64,000 nt of DNA from Candidatus Chlorobium masyuteum (GTDB lineage Bacteria > Bacteroidota > Chlorobiia > Chlorobiales > Chlorobiaceae), in contig NZ_JAAORA010000004.1 in assembly GCF_011601315.1 (NCBI RefSeq), positions 135,456 to 199,455 of the forward strand. Reading direction: 5' to 3'. The notes below the pieces were generated by a model. The model saw only the letters and a program-made list of their open reading frames with translations. It ran no database searches and was not told the DNA's origin. A program made the position numbers and the translations under genes. Positions 27,778-37,765 of the stretch are shown here, one piece after another (positions within the stretch are counted from its first letter, which is position 1; each line of letters begins with the position of its first letter).

Positions 27778-28773
27778 TCAATAGGTCATAACCATCCCGC
27801 CTATCGACAACCCCGCACCGGTACCGACCAGCAAAAATTTGTCACCCCGTTTAAGTGAGCCATCCCGGACAGCCTGGTAGAGTGTGGCCGGAATGGACGC
27901 AGCTACACAGTTGCCGAGCCACTCAAGCGTATGCATGATCTTCTCTTCCGGCCAGCCGAAGCGGCGGAGCATGTGGAGGCCGACTTTGCTTGCCTGATGA
28001 GGCACAACAAGATCAATATCGAGCAGGCTTTTCGAAAGTCCCGGAGAGAGCTCTTCGAGAAAGGCTTCATCAACACGGCGTACCATGCGGAGCACGGCGG
28101 AGCCGTCCATATGAAAGAGATCGTTATCGGGGTTATGACCCGGTTTTGATGGATGAAGTGCCGAACCGCCTCCCATAATGGTGGTCAGGTAGGCTCCATC
28201 GCCCCAGGTTCTGAAATGGGCATGGTGAATTACCGATTGATCACCTTCACCGGATAGGGTGACAACAACCGCCGCAGCGGCATCTCCGACAAGGGTGGCC
28301 GACTCGGGCTCCCTGATGTTGATACCGCAGGAGGAGATATCGGAACTGGCAATCAGGATATTGGTATAGCGCCCGGCAGCAAGATAGTTTGCCGCCACAT
28401 CCATTGCCGCAAGAAAGCTCAGGCAGGTATTGTGCACCGTCATGGAAGGTATTCCGGAACTTCCCAGACCGAGCTGACGCTGGAGCAGCGCGCCCATGTC
28501 GGGAATAGCCTGTTCAGCCGTACCTGAGGCGTTGATGATAAGATCGAGTCGATCAGGATCAAGCTGCGCCTCCTCAAGTGCTTCACGCGCTGCCTCCGCA
28601 GCCATAAAAGAGGATGTCTCCATACTGACCCACCGTCGCTCGCATACTCCGTTACGTCGCTCTACCCAGCCGGCAGGAAGCCCGCAAATTGCTTCCAGTT
28701 CGGAGCTCCGGACAATACGCTGAGGGAGATAACGGCCAACGCCGATGATTCTGAGCGGGAGGTTTACTTCCAT
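27778..28773 (-). CDS. 3-oxoacyl-ACP synthase III family (FabH-like)
   Basis: A 331-residue thiolase-fold condensing enzyme. The catalytic triad is present: Cys117 in HNTCLSF, His259 in VVPHQASKVG and Asn288 in LGNCVAASIP. FabH enzymes join acetyl-CoA to malonyl-ACP to start fatty acid synthesis; close relatives do other head-to-head or secondary-metabolite condensations. The sequence is not a textbook FabH (it lacks the usual GTGSY-type start and has ESATLVGDAAAAVVV in place of the standard GDGAGA motif), so the exact substrate is uncertain. It follows the pentapeptide-repeat gene by 6 bases on the same strand. Confidence 0.8.
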   Translation of the reverse strand: MEVNLPLRIIGVGRYLPQRIVRSSELEAICGLPAGWVERRNGVCERRWVSMETSSFMAAEAAREALEEAQLDPDRLDLIINASGTAEQAIPDMGALLQRQLGLGSSGIPSMTVHNTCLSFLAAMDVAANYLAAGRYTNILIASSDISSCGINIREPESATLVGDAAAAVVVTLSGEGDQSVIHHAHFRTWGDGAYLTTIMGGGSALHPSKPGHNPDNDLFHMDGSAVLRMVRRVDEAFLEELSPGLSKSLLDIDLVVPHQASKVGLHMLRRFGWPEEKIMHTLEWLGNCVAASIPATLYQAVRDGSLKRGDKFLLVGTGAGLSIGGMVMTY

Positions 28774-28779
28774 CTTGCT

Positions 28780-29853
28780 TCACCCTTCCCTTTTGCGCAT
28801 GAGTTCAACAAGCTCCGTTGTTCTGGAAGCCTGTTTTTCAACCGCTGCAATCAGATGCTCCATGTCGCTTCGCCTCTCCCGCTCCGTTACCGTATCGAAG
28901 AGTATCGGCTTCTGGAACCCTTCGGAAAGTCTGAAAATCCGGAAGCAGCTTCTGATCAGCTGAAAATAGAGAAGCGGCAGCAGCAGCTCTGCAAGGAAAA
29001 AAGGCAACTCCTGATAGTAGAGGATAAAACCCTCCCAGTCACCGATGAACAGGGCGCTCCAGCGAACAAAAAAGTAGAGATAGAGTACCGGATGAAAGCA
29101 GAGGAAAAGACGCATGATACGCGACTGCCGCTCAAGCGGAGGATCGTGCTCGTATTTTGAGAGCAGCCAGGGAAAATGGCCAACGGTCATAGCGGCGCTC
29201 CGGTCATTAAGATAACGCGCCCCCTGAAGGGCCGAATCAATAAAGATCGCAACAAGACTCAGCAGCCCGGAAGAGAGAACCGTGGCAAGAAAGGCATAGG
29301 TCAGAGCATCAAACTTGAAGGAGCCCGAAAGATAGGGAAGGGTGATTGATGTCGGTTTGATGACAATAAAGAGCAGCGCAATACCGGCAAGTACCAGTGA
29401 AAAGGTATGCAGCTTGCGGGCATGCTTGAGGCTCTCGATAACCGCTTCGACATTGGAACCCTGCATCGAATTTCCCGGAGGATCAATGCGCATGAGAGCT
29501 GCCGAATCGGTTTCGGGCGAATAAAAACCGTTGACGCCGATACTGCACCCCTTAAGCGCAGTGTAACGGGTGGCGGTATCAATGGTACTTTTACTGAGAT
29601 TGGATCGAGAGAGATTCGCTCCGCTCAGGTCCGCACCCCTTAAGTCAGCTCCACTGAGATCAGCACCGGTTAGGTCAGCGTTCGTGAGCAGAGCATGCTG
29701 AAGCTTCGTGCAGCTCAGGTTAACCTCTCCGAGAGTTCTGCCCTGAAGAGCTGCGCCTTCAAGGTCCGGTGTAACTTCAGGATTTTCCTGTCGCCACCCG
29801 TTCCAGACATCTACGCCCTTTTCAAGAATAACCAGATGTTCCGGTTTTATCAT
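28780..29853 (-). CDS. Pentapeptide-repeat membrane protein
   Basis: About 357 residues. I prefer the ATG at 29853 over a GTG two codons earlier. Residues ~30-105 are a run of A(D/N)LSG-type pentapeptide repeats (ALLTNADLTGADLSGADL onward), expected to fold as a right-handed beta-helix. Hydrophobic segments follow near 150-170 and 190-215 (FSLVLAGIALLFIVI and TYAFLATVLSSGLLSLVAIF). Two more occupy ~260-310 (CFHPVLYLYFFV, FFLAELLLPLLYF). The C-terminus is a charged helix. The function is unknown; the repeat domain probably faces the cytoplasm. Confidence 0.75.
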   Translation of the reverse strand: MIKPEHLVILEKGVDVWNGWRQENPEVTPDLEGAALQGRTLGEVNLSCTKLQHALLTNADLTGADLSGADLRGADLSGANLSRSNLSKSTIDTATRYTALKGCSIGVNGFYSPETDSAALMRIDPPGNSMQGSNVEAVIESLKHARKLHTFSLVLAGIALLFIVIKPTSITLPYLSGSFKFDALTYAFLATVLSSGLLSLVAIFIDSALQGARYLNDRSAAMTVGHFPWLLSKYEHDPPLERQSRIMRLFLCFHPVLYLYFFVRWSALFIGDWEGFILYYQELPFFLAELLLPLLYFQLIRSCFRIFRLSEGFQKPILFDTVTERERRSDMEHLIAAVEKQASRTTELVELMRKREG

Positions 29854-29864
29854 AACCACTTCTA

Positions 29865-30611
29865 TTATTTCATGTTACCATTATCTGTTATCTCCCCGTC
29901 CGGCGTTTTACCAACATAGAGAAGAATCGCCCTGAAGAGTGACGCACTGTGAACAGCCTGCTCAAGAGCTTCCGATCTGGTCATATCCCTGTTTTCAATA
30001 CGCATCCGGTTGCCAAGCTTGCGGGAAATTTCTGCAACACGGGCGATCTCGATGGCAAGGTCAGCTTCACCTGCAAGAGTTATATTGTAGATACTCCGCC
30101 TGATGAGACCGATACATTTCAGAGCCTCACCTTCGATAATGCCGTCGTTTTTCGAATGCCGTTCCCTGTTGAAAGCATCATAAGCACTATTATGCAGTGG
30201 CATGGAGAGGTCAGCAATGTAGTGGGCAGCAAATACAAGTGGATAGTCTGCATATTTCCCTGTAGCCTTGAGTGCACGATAATCACGAACCGAGCCGATG
30301 ATCGCTCCATAAAGATGGCCCTCCTGGTCATCTGGATCATTGAAGCGCTGAAGCTGATCCATCGCCATTATCTCATTAACCGGTACCGCCCCGTTGTTAT
30401 TGAAATAGTGGTTTTTCTCCTCAATCTTTCTGAATGCCTCCCTCGACTTCACTACATCCGGAGCTGCTGCGCTGTACCAGCGATCAAATCCCGATGCACG
30501 GGCAATTGCCAGATGGGTTTTGTCATGCCATCCGTATACCGGCAGCGTGGTTAAAAAGAAAAGAAGGGCGGTTAAAACCGGCACAACACGTTGCATGATG
30601 TTATGGTGCAT
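29865..30611 (-). CDS. Secreted zinc-dependent phospholipase C / S1-P1 nuclease-like protein
   Basis: About 248 residues with a signal peptide (hydrophobic VVPVLTALLFFLTTLPVYG). The ATG at 30611 has GAGG five bases upstream and is preferred to the longer frame. The mature protein should start WHDKTHLAIA: in phospholipase C and S1/P1 nucleases the N-terminal Trp and nearby His and Asp residues bind zinc. Further ligands appear in NHYFN and in HYIADLSMPLHNSAYD ... RHSKND. Expected role: periplasmic hydrolysis of phosphodiesters. The family is small and diverse, so lipid versus nucleic acid substrate is undecided. Confidence 0.7.
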   Translation of the reverse strand: MHHNIMQRVVPVLTALLFFLTTLPVYGWHDKTHLAIARASGFDRWYSAAAPDVVKSREAFRKIEEKNHYFNNNGAVPVNEIMAMDQLQRFNDPDDQEGHLYGAIIGSVRDYRALKATGKYADYPLVFAAHYIADLSMPLHNSAYDAFNRERHSKNDGIIEGEALKCIGLIRRSIYNITLAGEADLAIEIARVAEISRKLGNRMRIENRDMTRSEALEQAVHSASLFRAILLYVGKTPDGEITDNGNMK

Positions 30612-30751
30612 ACCGGCCTCACTCTCTTGTTGAGGGGTGCCTGCAAAGGTGGCTCCCGTCAGTTGATGGATACACAACAAGGTACGCACATTCGTCTCAA
30701 TGCAAAAACCATTCGACCCTCAAAAAGCGGGCTCAGGAAAGCCGAAAGCCA

Positions 30752-31723
30752 TCAAGCCGACATGTCGAGCATGCGTCGGATAGGCTTCAGGGCAGCACGC
30801 TGAAGCCCTTCGGGCACGGTAATTTCAGGTGACCGGTTCAGCATGCAGTGATAGAGCTTCTGAAGGGTATTCTGCTTCATCTGTGTACAGAGGCTGTGGG
30901 GATTATTGCTATCCTTGGGGGCCGGAATAAAAACTTTCCCCGGAGAACGCTCATGCATCTCATAGAGAATTCCCGGTTCGGTCGCAACAATAAAGCTTTG
31001 AGCTGAACTTGACTCCGTATACTGCAGAAGAGCCTGTGTGGAACCGATAAAGGAGGCATGGCTCAGCACCTCTTCGCGGCATTCGGGATGGGCAATCAAC
31101 TCCGCATCCGGATGCTCCCGGCATGCCTGGAGAATATAGGGCTCGGTAAAGGCATCGTGCACATAACAGCAACCCTGCCAGAGAAACATCTCCCTGTGGA
31201 GTTTGCGTGCCAGATAGCCTCCGAGATTTTTGTCAGGTGCAAAAATGATCGACTGCTCTTCGGGAATCTGACGAATAATCTGCTCGGCATTGGAAGAGGT
31301 ACAGGTAATATCCGACAGCGCCTTGATTTCGGCGGTCGAATTGATATAGGTGATAACCAGGGCCTCCGGGTGCGACTCCTTGAACTTCCTGAACTCAACG
31401 GGCGGGCAACTGTCTGCCAGAGGGCACCCTGCATGGGAGTCAGGCATCAGAACCAGTTTTCCGGGATTAAGCAGCTTGGCTGTTTCCGCCATAAAATAGA
31501 CCCCGGCAAAAACAATCACATCCGCACTGTTTTTTTCAGCCGCCCGGGCCAGAGCGAGGCTGTCGCCAACAATATCTGCGACCTGCTGCACCTCGGGAAC
31601 CGTATAGTAGTGTGCAAGAATCAGGGCATTCATCTCTTTTTTCAGCACACTGATCCGCTGAAAAAGCTCTTCATGCAAAAGGGTGCCGTCAACGGCTCCG
31701 GCGGAAACAAAATCTCTGGTCAT
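30752..31723 (-). CDS. nadA: Quinolinate synthase A
   Basis: A 323-residue NadA. It condenses iminoaspartate (from NadB) with dihydroxyacetone phosphate to quinolinate, using a [4Fe-4S] cluster. The three cluster cysteines are plausible in DSHAGCPLADSC, the TCTSSNAEQI region and NPHSLCTQMKQN. HYYTVPEVQQVADIVGDSLALAR near residue 38 and HPEC near 213 are family hallmarks. The partner gene nadB lies 9 kb away in this window, and nadE is also nearby, but they are not in one operon. Confidence 0.93.
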   Translation of the reverse strand: MTRDFVSAGAVDGTLLHEELFQRISVLKKEMNALILAHYYTVPEVQQVADIVGDSLALARAAEKNSADVIVFAGVYFMAETAKLLNPGKLVLMPDSHAGCPLADSCPPVEFRKFKESHPEALVITYINSTAEIKALSDITCTSSNAEQIIRQIPEEQSIIFAPDKNLGGYLARKLHREMFLWQGCCYVHDAFTEPYILQACREHPDAELIAHPECREEVLSHASFIGSTQALLQYTESSSAQSFIVATEPGILYEMHERSPGKVFIPAPKDSNNPHSLCTQMKQNTLQKLYHCMLNRSPEITVPEGLQRAALKPIRRMLDMSA

Positions 31724-31842
31724 AATATGATATACAATCGGTTGCGAGCCTCGAGGTACGGTATTGAGGAAGCAGAAAAAAACTGATGGGTAAAATTATT
31801 ACATGTTGCAGAAATCCGGCACTGCATCAGGAAATTTCCGGA

Positions 31843-32232
31843 TCATTTGAGATAGTAGTCAAGATCGTCATCTTCCCTGATCAGAAGCAGAATGGCCGAA
31901 TTGGGTACGATAATGTATCGTTCCTCTTCATACTCAATCTCATAGGAGCTGTTCTGGATAAAAATAGCCAGATCACCGACTTTTGCCTGAAGCGGAATAT
32001 ACTGCGCCGCCGTTACCCTCTCTTTCCATGGTTCGTCAGACTCCGGAGGGGGACCTATCGGATAGCCCGGCCCTGTTTTTATAACATAGCCGCTCTGGAT
32101 TTTCTCTTTTTCCTGGACTCCGGGAGGAAGATAGATACCTGACTTGGTTCTGTCATCAAGAGATTTTGGTTTGATTAATACTCTATCGCCGACAACAACA
32201 AATTTATCTGTTATATTCACATTTTGAGTCAT
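31843..32232 (-). CDS. GroES-like (Cpn10 family) co-chaperonin
   Basis: A 129-residue protein with the Cpn10 fold: VVVGDRVLIKPKSLDDRTKSGIYLPP at the start, then GYVIKTGPGY, VGDLAIFIQNSSYEIEYEEERYIIVPNSAILL. It is longer than GroES (~97) because of an insertion with Pro-rich PIGPPPESDEPWKER and an acidic tail. It is not next to a groEL gene, so it is a paralogue rather than the main GroES; a specialised role is possible. Confidence 0.8.
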   Translation of the reverse strand: MTQNVNITDKFVVVGDRVLIKPKSLDDRTKSGIYLPPGVQEKEKIQSGYVIKTGPGYPIGPPPESDEPWKERVTAAQYIPLQAKVGDLAIFIQNSSYEIEYEEERYIIVPNSAILLLIREDDDLDYYLK

Positions 32233-32508
32233 ATGTTTCTCTTGACCTGTTTACCGCAGCTCTATGCGGTGGATGAGGAAAATGTAATAAAAAATAAGTG
32301 TCAGGCAAATCCTGAGCCTTTGGTTCCATAGTTTGATAAAGAGGCATTAAAAAAACCGGATGCAAAGCTGCCGGAATCCCGATTAAAAGGTCAAATCGGA
32401 CCACCTGAAGAAAACCGTAACCGTATCCATGAGGCCAGGTGCTGCCAAACCTCTGCGCTCATAATCTCAACACAGCAGCTCTCCATATATATAACCGGAA
32501 ACTCGAAC

Positions 32509-33351
32509 GTGCGGAAGTTTTTCAATGTATTTAGCCGGCACAATACCTGGCTGCTCTTTGCAGTCTATTGTGCTATCTCGATTTTTTTCATAAAGCTCCA
32601 GAATGATGATACTATTACCAGAGTACGGACCGGGGGCATTGAGTTCAGCGCTTTCATAACCGACAAACTTTTAAGCTATAGCTACCTGCTGAACCTGAAG
32701 CAGGAAAATGACCGGTTGATGCAGGTAAACACCGATCTTCTTGCAAGAGTGATCAACCTTGATGCGGCAGTAACGGATGAGAGAAACAGCCGGAAAATTA
32801 CGGCAGACAGCACGCTCGATGCGTCCAGCTTCATCATGGCACGGGTTGTAAGCCGAAGGTTCAGCGATCGGGAGAACATGCTCCTGATTGATGCCGGATG
32901 GAAAAAAGGGATCAGAAAGGATATGACGGTTCTGACTCCCCAGGGACTTGTTGGAAGAGTAACAACCGTCTCGGAGAATTATGCAAAGGTTATGCCAGTT
33001 ATCCACACGGATTTCAAGGTCTGTGTTGTTTCCGATAAAAGCAGCAGCAGCGGCGTACTCTCCTGGAGTGGCGGCCGGGAGTTCATCGCCCAGATGGAGC
33101 ATGTCCCGATCAGCAGCAGCCTCAAGGTAAATGAGGAGATTGTCACCTCTGACTTCAGTACTTTTTCGGCCAGAGGAATTCCAGTCGGACGGGTAGTGCG
33201 TATCACTCCCGATAAACTCTTCTACACCGTAGATGTCCGGCTTGCCGTTGATTTTTCATCCCTGAGTCAGGTTCTTGTTGCTCCGCTTAAAATCGAGCCG
33301 GAAAAAACCATCATGACCAGCGACAATACAACAGAAGAGCCTCTCCCTTAA
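32509..33351 (+). CDS. mreC: Rod-shape protein MreC
   Basis: A 280-residue protein with a GTG start. One transmembrane segment lies near the N-terminus (TWLLFAVYCAISIFFI), then a coiled coil (residues ~60-95). The beta-rich periplasmic domain follows (MARVVSRRFSDRENMLLIDAGWKKGI, then LVGRVTTV). It organises cell-wall synthesis with MreD and PBP2. It is followed by mreD and mrdA, a normal mre operon order, but mreB is 20 kb away. Confidence 0.88.
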   Translation: MRKFFNVFSRHNTWLLFAVYCAISIFFIKLQNDDTITRVRTGGIEFSAFITDKLLSYSYLLNLKQENDRLMQVNTDLLARVINLDAAVTDERNSRKITADSTLDASSFIMARVVSRRFSDRENMLLIDAGWKKGIRKDMTVLTPQGLVGRVTTVSENYAKVMPVIHTDFKVCVVSDKSSSSGVLSWSGGREFIAQMEHVPISSSLKVNEEIVTSDFSTFSARGIPVGRVVRITPDKLFYTVDVRLAVDFSSLSQVLVAPLKIEPEKTIMTSDNTTEEPLP

Positions 33352-33362
33352 TTTTCAAGACC

Positions 33363-33863
33363 TTGATTGTTGTGGCAACAAAAATCCCTTTCTATATCGT
33401 TGTACTCTGCATTGTTACACTGCTGCAGGTGTTCGGCCTCTCCCATCTTACTGTTTTTGACGTATCGCCCGATGCCATTTCGCTCTTTCTTGCATTTGTT
33501 TCTGTAACTGTCGGCCAGAGAGCGGGTACCAGTTTCGGGTTTGCTGCGGGAATTATAACCGGACTTTTGTCAGGAAACATGGGCCTCTCTATGCTTGCAA
33601 GAACGGTAGAGGGTTTTATTGCCGGATATTTCAATATTCCTGAAAACAGTCATGCTACATCAAAACAGAAAACCAAACGCTTGTATTGGGCTGTCATGAC
33701 GGCAACATTCTTCGCCAATGCGATTTTTGCGGCCGGTTACAACCCTCTCGGTCTTTCGCCCCTTTACCGTATTCTGGTTCTCGGCTTGCTTGAATCACTC
33801 CTCACCCTCATTCTTGCCTTTGTGGCACACTGGCTGTTAATGAGAAAAACCTTTTCAGACTGA
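33363..33863 (+). CDS. mreD: Rod-shape protein MreD
   Basis: A 166-residue, mostly hydrophobic protein with five or so membrane segments (for example FYIVVLCIVTLLQVFGL and the C-terminal LESLLTLILAFVAHWLL). The start used here is a TTG at 33363, just after mreC. No Shine-Dalgarno is obvious, so a nearby codon is possible. Its stop overlaps the ATG of mrdA (TGATG), so the three genes form one transcript. Confidence 0.8.
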   Translation: MIVVATKIPFYIVVLCIVTLLQVFGLSHLTVFDVSPDAISLFLAFVSVTVGQRAGTSFGFAAGIITGLLSGNMGLSMLARTVEGFIAGYFNIPENSHATSKQKTKRLYWAVMTATFFANAIFAAGYNPLGLSPLYRILVLGLLESLLTLILAFVAHWLLMRKTFSD

Positions 33864-35776
33864 TGGATAAAATTCAGCGAAGCACTACTCTCGTATCACT
33901 GTTTGTCGTAGCTGTATTCTCCGTTCTTTTCGCACGGCTTTTCTACCTCCAGGTACTTAACTATCAGCAGCTCGGCTCAATTTCGACAACAAACAGTATC
34001 CGAAGGGTCTGGGTTCAGCCGCCAAGAGGACGCATGATTGACAAAAAGGGGGTCGTCCTTGTCGATAATCAGCCGCTCTACACCGTCAAGGTCATTCCTT
34101 CTGAATTCAAAAAAGAGCGCACCGGCTACCTTGCATGGCTCTTGAAAATAGAGAAAGCCGAGCTGGCTGATAAAATCAGCAAGGGATATGAGTTCAACCG
34201 TTTTTCGGCTGTAACAGTCAGCCGTAACCTTGACGGTGTTGACGTAGCGCGACTGAGTGAAAACCTCTGGCAGCTGCCCGGAGTGCTGATTGAAACCGAC
34301 AATAAAAGAAAGTACTCCGACTCTCTGAACGGTTCCCATCTTTTCGGCTATCTGCGTGCCATCTCCAAAGCAAAACTTGAGGAGTTCGCTGAGCAGGGAT
34401 ACACCCCGGATGACAAAATCGGATTCAGCGGACTGGAAAAATATTATGAAGAACGTCTGAGGGGTCAGAAGGGTGCCCGGTTTGAAATGATCACTCCACT
34501 CGGGAAATTTGCCGGTAAATACAACTACGGCAACAGCGACATAGCCGCTGTCAGGGGTGATGACCTCTATCTCTCAATCGATGGCGGCCTTCAACAGCTT
34601 GCCGAACAACTGCTGAGAAAAACCGGAAGATCCGGTGCGGTTGTCGCCATAGACCCCTCTACAGGAGGAATTCTTGCTCTTGCCAGTGCTCCGGACTACA
34701 GCCTGAATATTTTCAATGGCTCGACCGACAGCAAGGGGTGGAGCGATATCTTAACCTCTCCCCAAAAACCGCTCTTTAACCGGACAGTTCAGGCCGTCTA
34801 TCCTCCCGGCTCCATCTACAAGATGATTCTGGCCATGGCTGCGCTTGAAGAGAAGAGAATGGATCCGGCTACAAAAATACTCGACAGCGGTGTCTTCATC
34901 TATGGGGGGAGACGCTTTCTCAGCAATGAAGGGAAGGGGCACGGTGTGGTAGATATGCGGGAAGCCATAACCGTCTCCTCCAATGTCTATTTTTACAACC
35001 TGATTTTCAAGGTCGGGCTGGATAACTGGACAAAATATGGCAGTATGTTCGGTTTCGGCACGAAAACGGGCATTGACCTTCCGGGCGAACGGGCAGGACT
35101 TCTGCCGTCAATCGAATATTATAACAACCGCTACGGAAAAAATCGCTGGACAAAAGGGTATTTGGTCAGTCTTGCCATCGGCCAGGGTGAGCTCGGTACA
35201 ACCCCGGTACAGCTTGCAGCCTATGCGGCAGCACTTGCCAACAACGGAACGCTCTTTCAGCCCCATATTGTAAACGGATACCGTGATACGGCAACCGGCA
35301 GGTATATCCCCTTCACCTTCGCTAAACAGCAGTTGCCGGTAACGGCTGAAACCTACGGCATTATCAGGGACGGCATGAAGGGGGTCGTGCTTCGCGGAAC
35401 CGGAACGCTGGCGAAAGTCCCCGGCGTGGAGATTGCCGGAAAAACCGGTACCGCACAGAACCCCCACGGACAGGATCATGCATGGTTTATCGCCTATGCA
35501 CCGGTCGATAATCCAAAAATCGCCATGGCGGTTCTGGTTGAAAATGCAGGTTTCGGCGGCACCATTTCCGCCCCGATTGCCCGTGAACTGATAAAATATT
35601 ATATCAAGGGCGAAAAGCCTCCGGTGTCTGCACTCCCCGGATCGCCCAAAGCAGAGACGGACAGCACCAGCGAAACCCTGCCGGATGTTCCGTCCGACAA
35701 TACGGTAACGAATGAAACCCCTCCGCCAGCAGCGGAGAGCAGTAAAAAAAACAGTGACGTTGTACCAGCAGAATGA
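33863..35776 (+). CDS. mrdA: Penicillin-binding protein 2, peptidoglycan transpeptidase
   Basis: A 637-residue class B PBP. One N-terminal transmembrane helix (STTLVSLFVVAVFSVLFARLF) leads to the dimerisation domain and the transpeptidase domain. The active-site Ser is in YPPGSIYKM near residue 318, the second motif SSN is near 376 (AITVSSNVYF), and KTGT is in GKTGTAQNP near 530. It crosslinks side-wall peptidoglycan for elongation. The C-terminal ~60 residues are a Pro/Ser-rich disordered tail. The stop overlaps the next ORF (ATGA). Confidence 0.92.
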   Translation: MDKIQRSTTLVSLFVVAVFSVLFARLFYLQVLNYQQLGSISTTNSIRRVWVQPPRGRMIDKKGVVLVDNQPLYTVKVIPSEFKKERTGYLAWLLKIEKAELADKISKGYEFNRFSAVTVSRNLDGVDVARLSENLWQLPGVLIETDNKRKYSDSLNGSHLFGYLRAISKAKLEEFAEQGYTPDDKIGFSGLEKYYEERLRGQKGARFEMITPLGKFAGKYNYGNSDIAAVRGDDLYLSIDGGLQQLAEQLLRKTGRSGAVVAIDPSTGGILALASAPDYSLNIFNGSTDSKGWSDILTSPQKPLFNRTVQAVYPPGSIYKMILAMAALEEKRMDPATKILDSGVFIYGGRRFLSNEGKGHGVVDMREAITVSSNVYFYNLIFKVGLDNWTKYGSMFGFGTKTGIDLPGERAGLLPSIEYYNNRYGKNRWTKGYLVSLAIGQGELGTTPVQLAAYAAALANNGTLFQPHIVNGYRDTATGRYIPFTFAKQQLPVTAETYGIIRDGMKGVVLRGTGTLAKVPGVEIAGKTGTAQNPHGQDHAWFIAYAPVDNPKIAMAVLVENAGFGGTISAPIARELIKYYIKGEKPPVSALPGSPKAETDSTSETLPDVPSDNTVTNETPPPAAESSKKNSDVVPAE

Positions 35777-37260
35777 TCTACAAGCATGACCAGGCATCCA
35801 TACAGGGCTTTCTTGAGGATACAAGCAACCTGAAAACCGGCCATACTCCGGGAGTTTTTTTCCCGGAAACAGTCGATGAACTTGCCGGCCTGCTGAAAAG
35901 GGATGGTGCAGAACCTCGCCGCTTTACCATTGCCGGAAACGGAACCGGAACAACCGGCGGCAGAATCCCGATGGGAGATTACGTCATCTCCATGCAGAAA
36001 CTCGACCGGATCGATGAGCCTGAAGTACTCTCCGAAAGGCATGCAATCATGACCGTGCAGGCAGGTGCGCTGCTTGAAAATATCCAGATAAAAGCTGAAC
36101 AGAGCGGATGGTTTTATCCGCCGGACCCTACCGAAAAACTCTGTTTTATCGGAAGCACCATAGCCAATAACTCTTCAGGAGCAAGAAGCTTCAAATACGG
36201 GCCGACCCGTGAGCATATTGCAAGGATTCTCATCATACTGCCAGGGGGTGACCGGCTCGATCTTTCCCGCGGCAGCTGCAAGGCGGACAAACAGGGCACC
36301 TTCCATTTCACTCTGCCGCACTCGGGATCAGTCACACTGCAAAGGCCGGACTACCGCATGCCGGCAACGTCAAAGCACAATGCAGGATACTTTTCAAAGG
36401 AGGGCATGGATCTCATCGATCTCTTCATCGGTTCGGAAGGAACTCTCGGAGTCATCGCTGAAGCCGATCTCATGCTCATTCCCCGACCGGCTTCCCTTAT
36501 CTCATCACTGATCCATTTCGGCACAATTGACGATCTCTTCGGGTTCGTCAAACTCCTCAAAGAGCCGGAAAACGGTATTTCACCGAGAGCTATTGAATTT
36601 TTCGACAAAAACTCCCTTGGCTTGCTCGCCCAAAAATATCCCGATCTGCCCCAGGAGAGCGAAGGGGCAATTTTCATCGAACTGGAAACAACTCCGGAAA
36701 GCGATGAAGCGGCTCTTGACACCCTCTTTTGTCTCATGGAATCATGCAATGCCTTGACCGACAACTCATGGATAGCGCTTGACCGTGAAGAACAGTCCAG
36801 AGTGCGGGAGTTTCGCCACACCCTCCCGCTCCTTGTCAATGATTGGCTGAGCCGGCAGAAGGAGAGCAAAATCAGCACCGACATGGCCGTGCCCGGCGAT
36901 CGGTTCCGTGAACTGTTTGATTTTTACCGGAACTCTTGCGAACAGGAGGGCTTTGTCTATATTCTTTTCGGCCACATAGGCAACGAACACCTGCACCTGA
37001 ACATCCTGCCGAGAAACAGGGAGGAGTTTCTGCTGGCCAAGGCGCTCTACCGGAAACTTGTTGAAAAGGCACTTGCTCTTGGCGGAACACTCTCGGCCGA
37101 ACACGGCATCGGCAAGCTCAAGGCAGAGTATCTTGTCGGGCTCTATCAGGAGAGGGGAATAAGGGAGATGGTGCGGATAAAAAAGAGCCTGGATCCCGAC
37201 CTGATCCTCAACATCGGCAATATTATTCCGGCAGCCTGTTTGGAAACAGAAAACCATTGA
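35773..37260 (+). CDS. FAD-binding oxidoreductase (D-lactate dehydrogenase/glycolate oxidase GlcD family)
   Basis: A 495-residue flavoprotein. The PCMH-type FAD-binding domain shows [14 protein letters not shown] and the region [28 protein letters not shown]-terminal FAD-oxidase cap ends with [11 protein letters not shown] and [19 protein letters not shown]. Such enzymes oxidise 2-hydroxy acids (D-lactate, glycolate, D-2-hydroxyglutarate); the substrate cannot be fixed from sequence. It overlaps mrdA by four bases and so is likely cotranscribed with the mre genes, an unrelated neighbour. Confidence 0.82.
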   Translation: MIYKHDQASIQGFLEDTSNLKTGHTPGVFFPETVDELAGLLKRDGAEPRRFTIAGNGTGTTGGRIPMGDYVISMQKLDRIDEPEVLSERHAIMTVQAGALLENIQIKAEQSGWFYPPDPTEKLCFIGSTIANNSSGARSFKYGPTREHIARILIILPGGDRLDLSRGSCKADKQGTFHFTLPHSGSVTLQRPDYRMPATSKHNAGYFSKEGMDLIDLFIGSEGTLGVIAEADLMLIPRPASLISSLIHFGTIDDLFGFVKLLKEPENGISPRAIEFFDKNSLGLLAQKYPDLPQESEGAIFIELETTPESDEAALDTLFCLMESCNALTDNSWIALDREEQSRVREFRHTLPLLVNDWLSRQKESKISTDMAVPGDRFRELFDFYRNSCEQEGFVYILFGHIGNEHLHLNILPRNREEFLLAKALYRKLVEKALALGGTLSAEHGIGKLKAEYLVGLYQERGIREMVRIKKSLDPDLILNIGNIIPAACLETENH

Positions 37261-37273
37261 ACTCCCGCACACG

Positions 37274-37747
37274 GTGTCGAAAAAACAGACCACACAACAC
37301 TACGTACAGGCCATTCAGAACAGAAAGGCCCGGTATGAATTTGAAATTCTTGATACCTTCGTCACCGGTATCCAGCTCTTCGGCAGCGAGGTCAAATCGG
37401 TGCGTCTCGGCAAGGCCAGCCTGAACGACAGCTTTGCCATCATCCTTCGCAATGAGGTGTGGCTTGAAAACATGCAGATCACCCCGTATGAGCACAACCA
37501 TCTGGAGATGCTCGAACCGAAACGGAGCCGGAAACTGCTTCTGCACAAGGCTGAAATTCTTAAAATACAGGCGAAAATAACGGAAAAAGGGCTCACACTG
37601 GTGCCCTTAAAAGCGTTTTTCAGCTCAAAAGGGTTGTTAAAATTAGAGATTGCCATCGCCAAAGGGAAAAAGCTCTACGACAAACGCGAAACCATCAAGG
37701 CGCGGGAGAACCAGCGGCAGATGGAGCAGGTACGAAAACAATATTAA
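37274..37747 (+). CDS. smpB: SsrA-binding protein SmpB
   Basis: A 157-residue protein with a GTG start, 13 bases after the FAD enzyme. The signature is [24 protein letters not shown], then [11 protein letters not shown] and a basic C-terminal tail ([14 protein letters not shown]). It binds tmRNA and brings it to stalled ribosomes. It is in the same run of genes as tyrS. Confidence 0.93.
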   Translation: MSKKQTTQHYVQAIQNRKARYEFEILDTFVTGIQLFGSEVKSVRLGKASLNDSFAIILRNEVWLENMQITPYEHNHLEMLEPKRSRKLLLHKAEILKIQAKITEKGLTLVPLKAFFSSKGLLKLEIAIAKGKKLYDKRETIKARENQRQMEQVRKQY

Positions 37748-37765
37748 ACACCAAAAACTCAATCC

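Noticed and set aside
27505..27791. ORFs of 60-82 residues around the palindromes near 27.6 kb
   Set aside because: They read through hairpin repeats and have no recognisable content.
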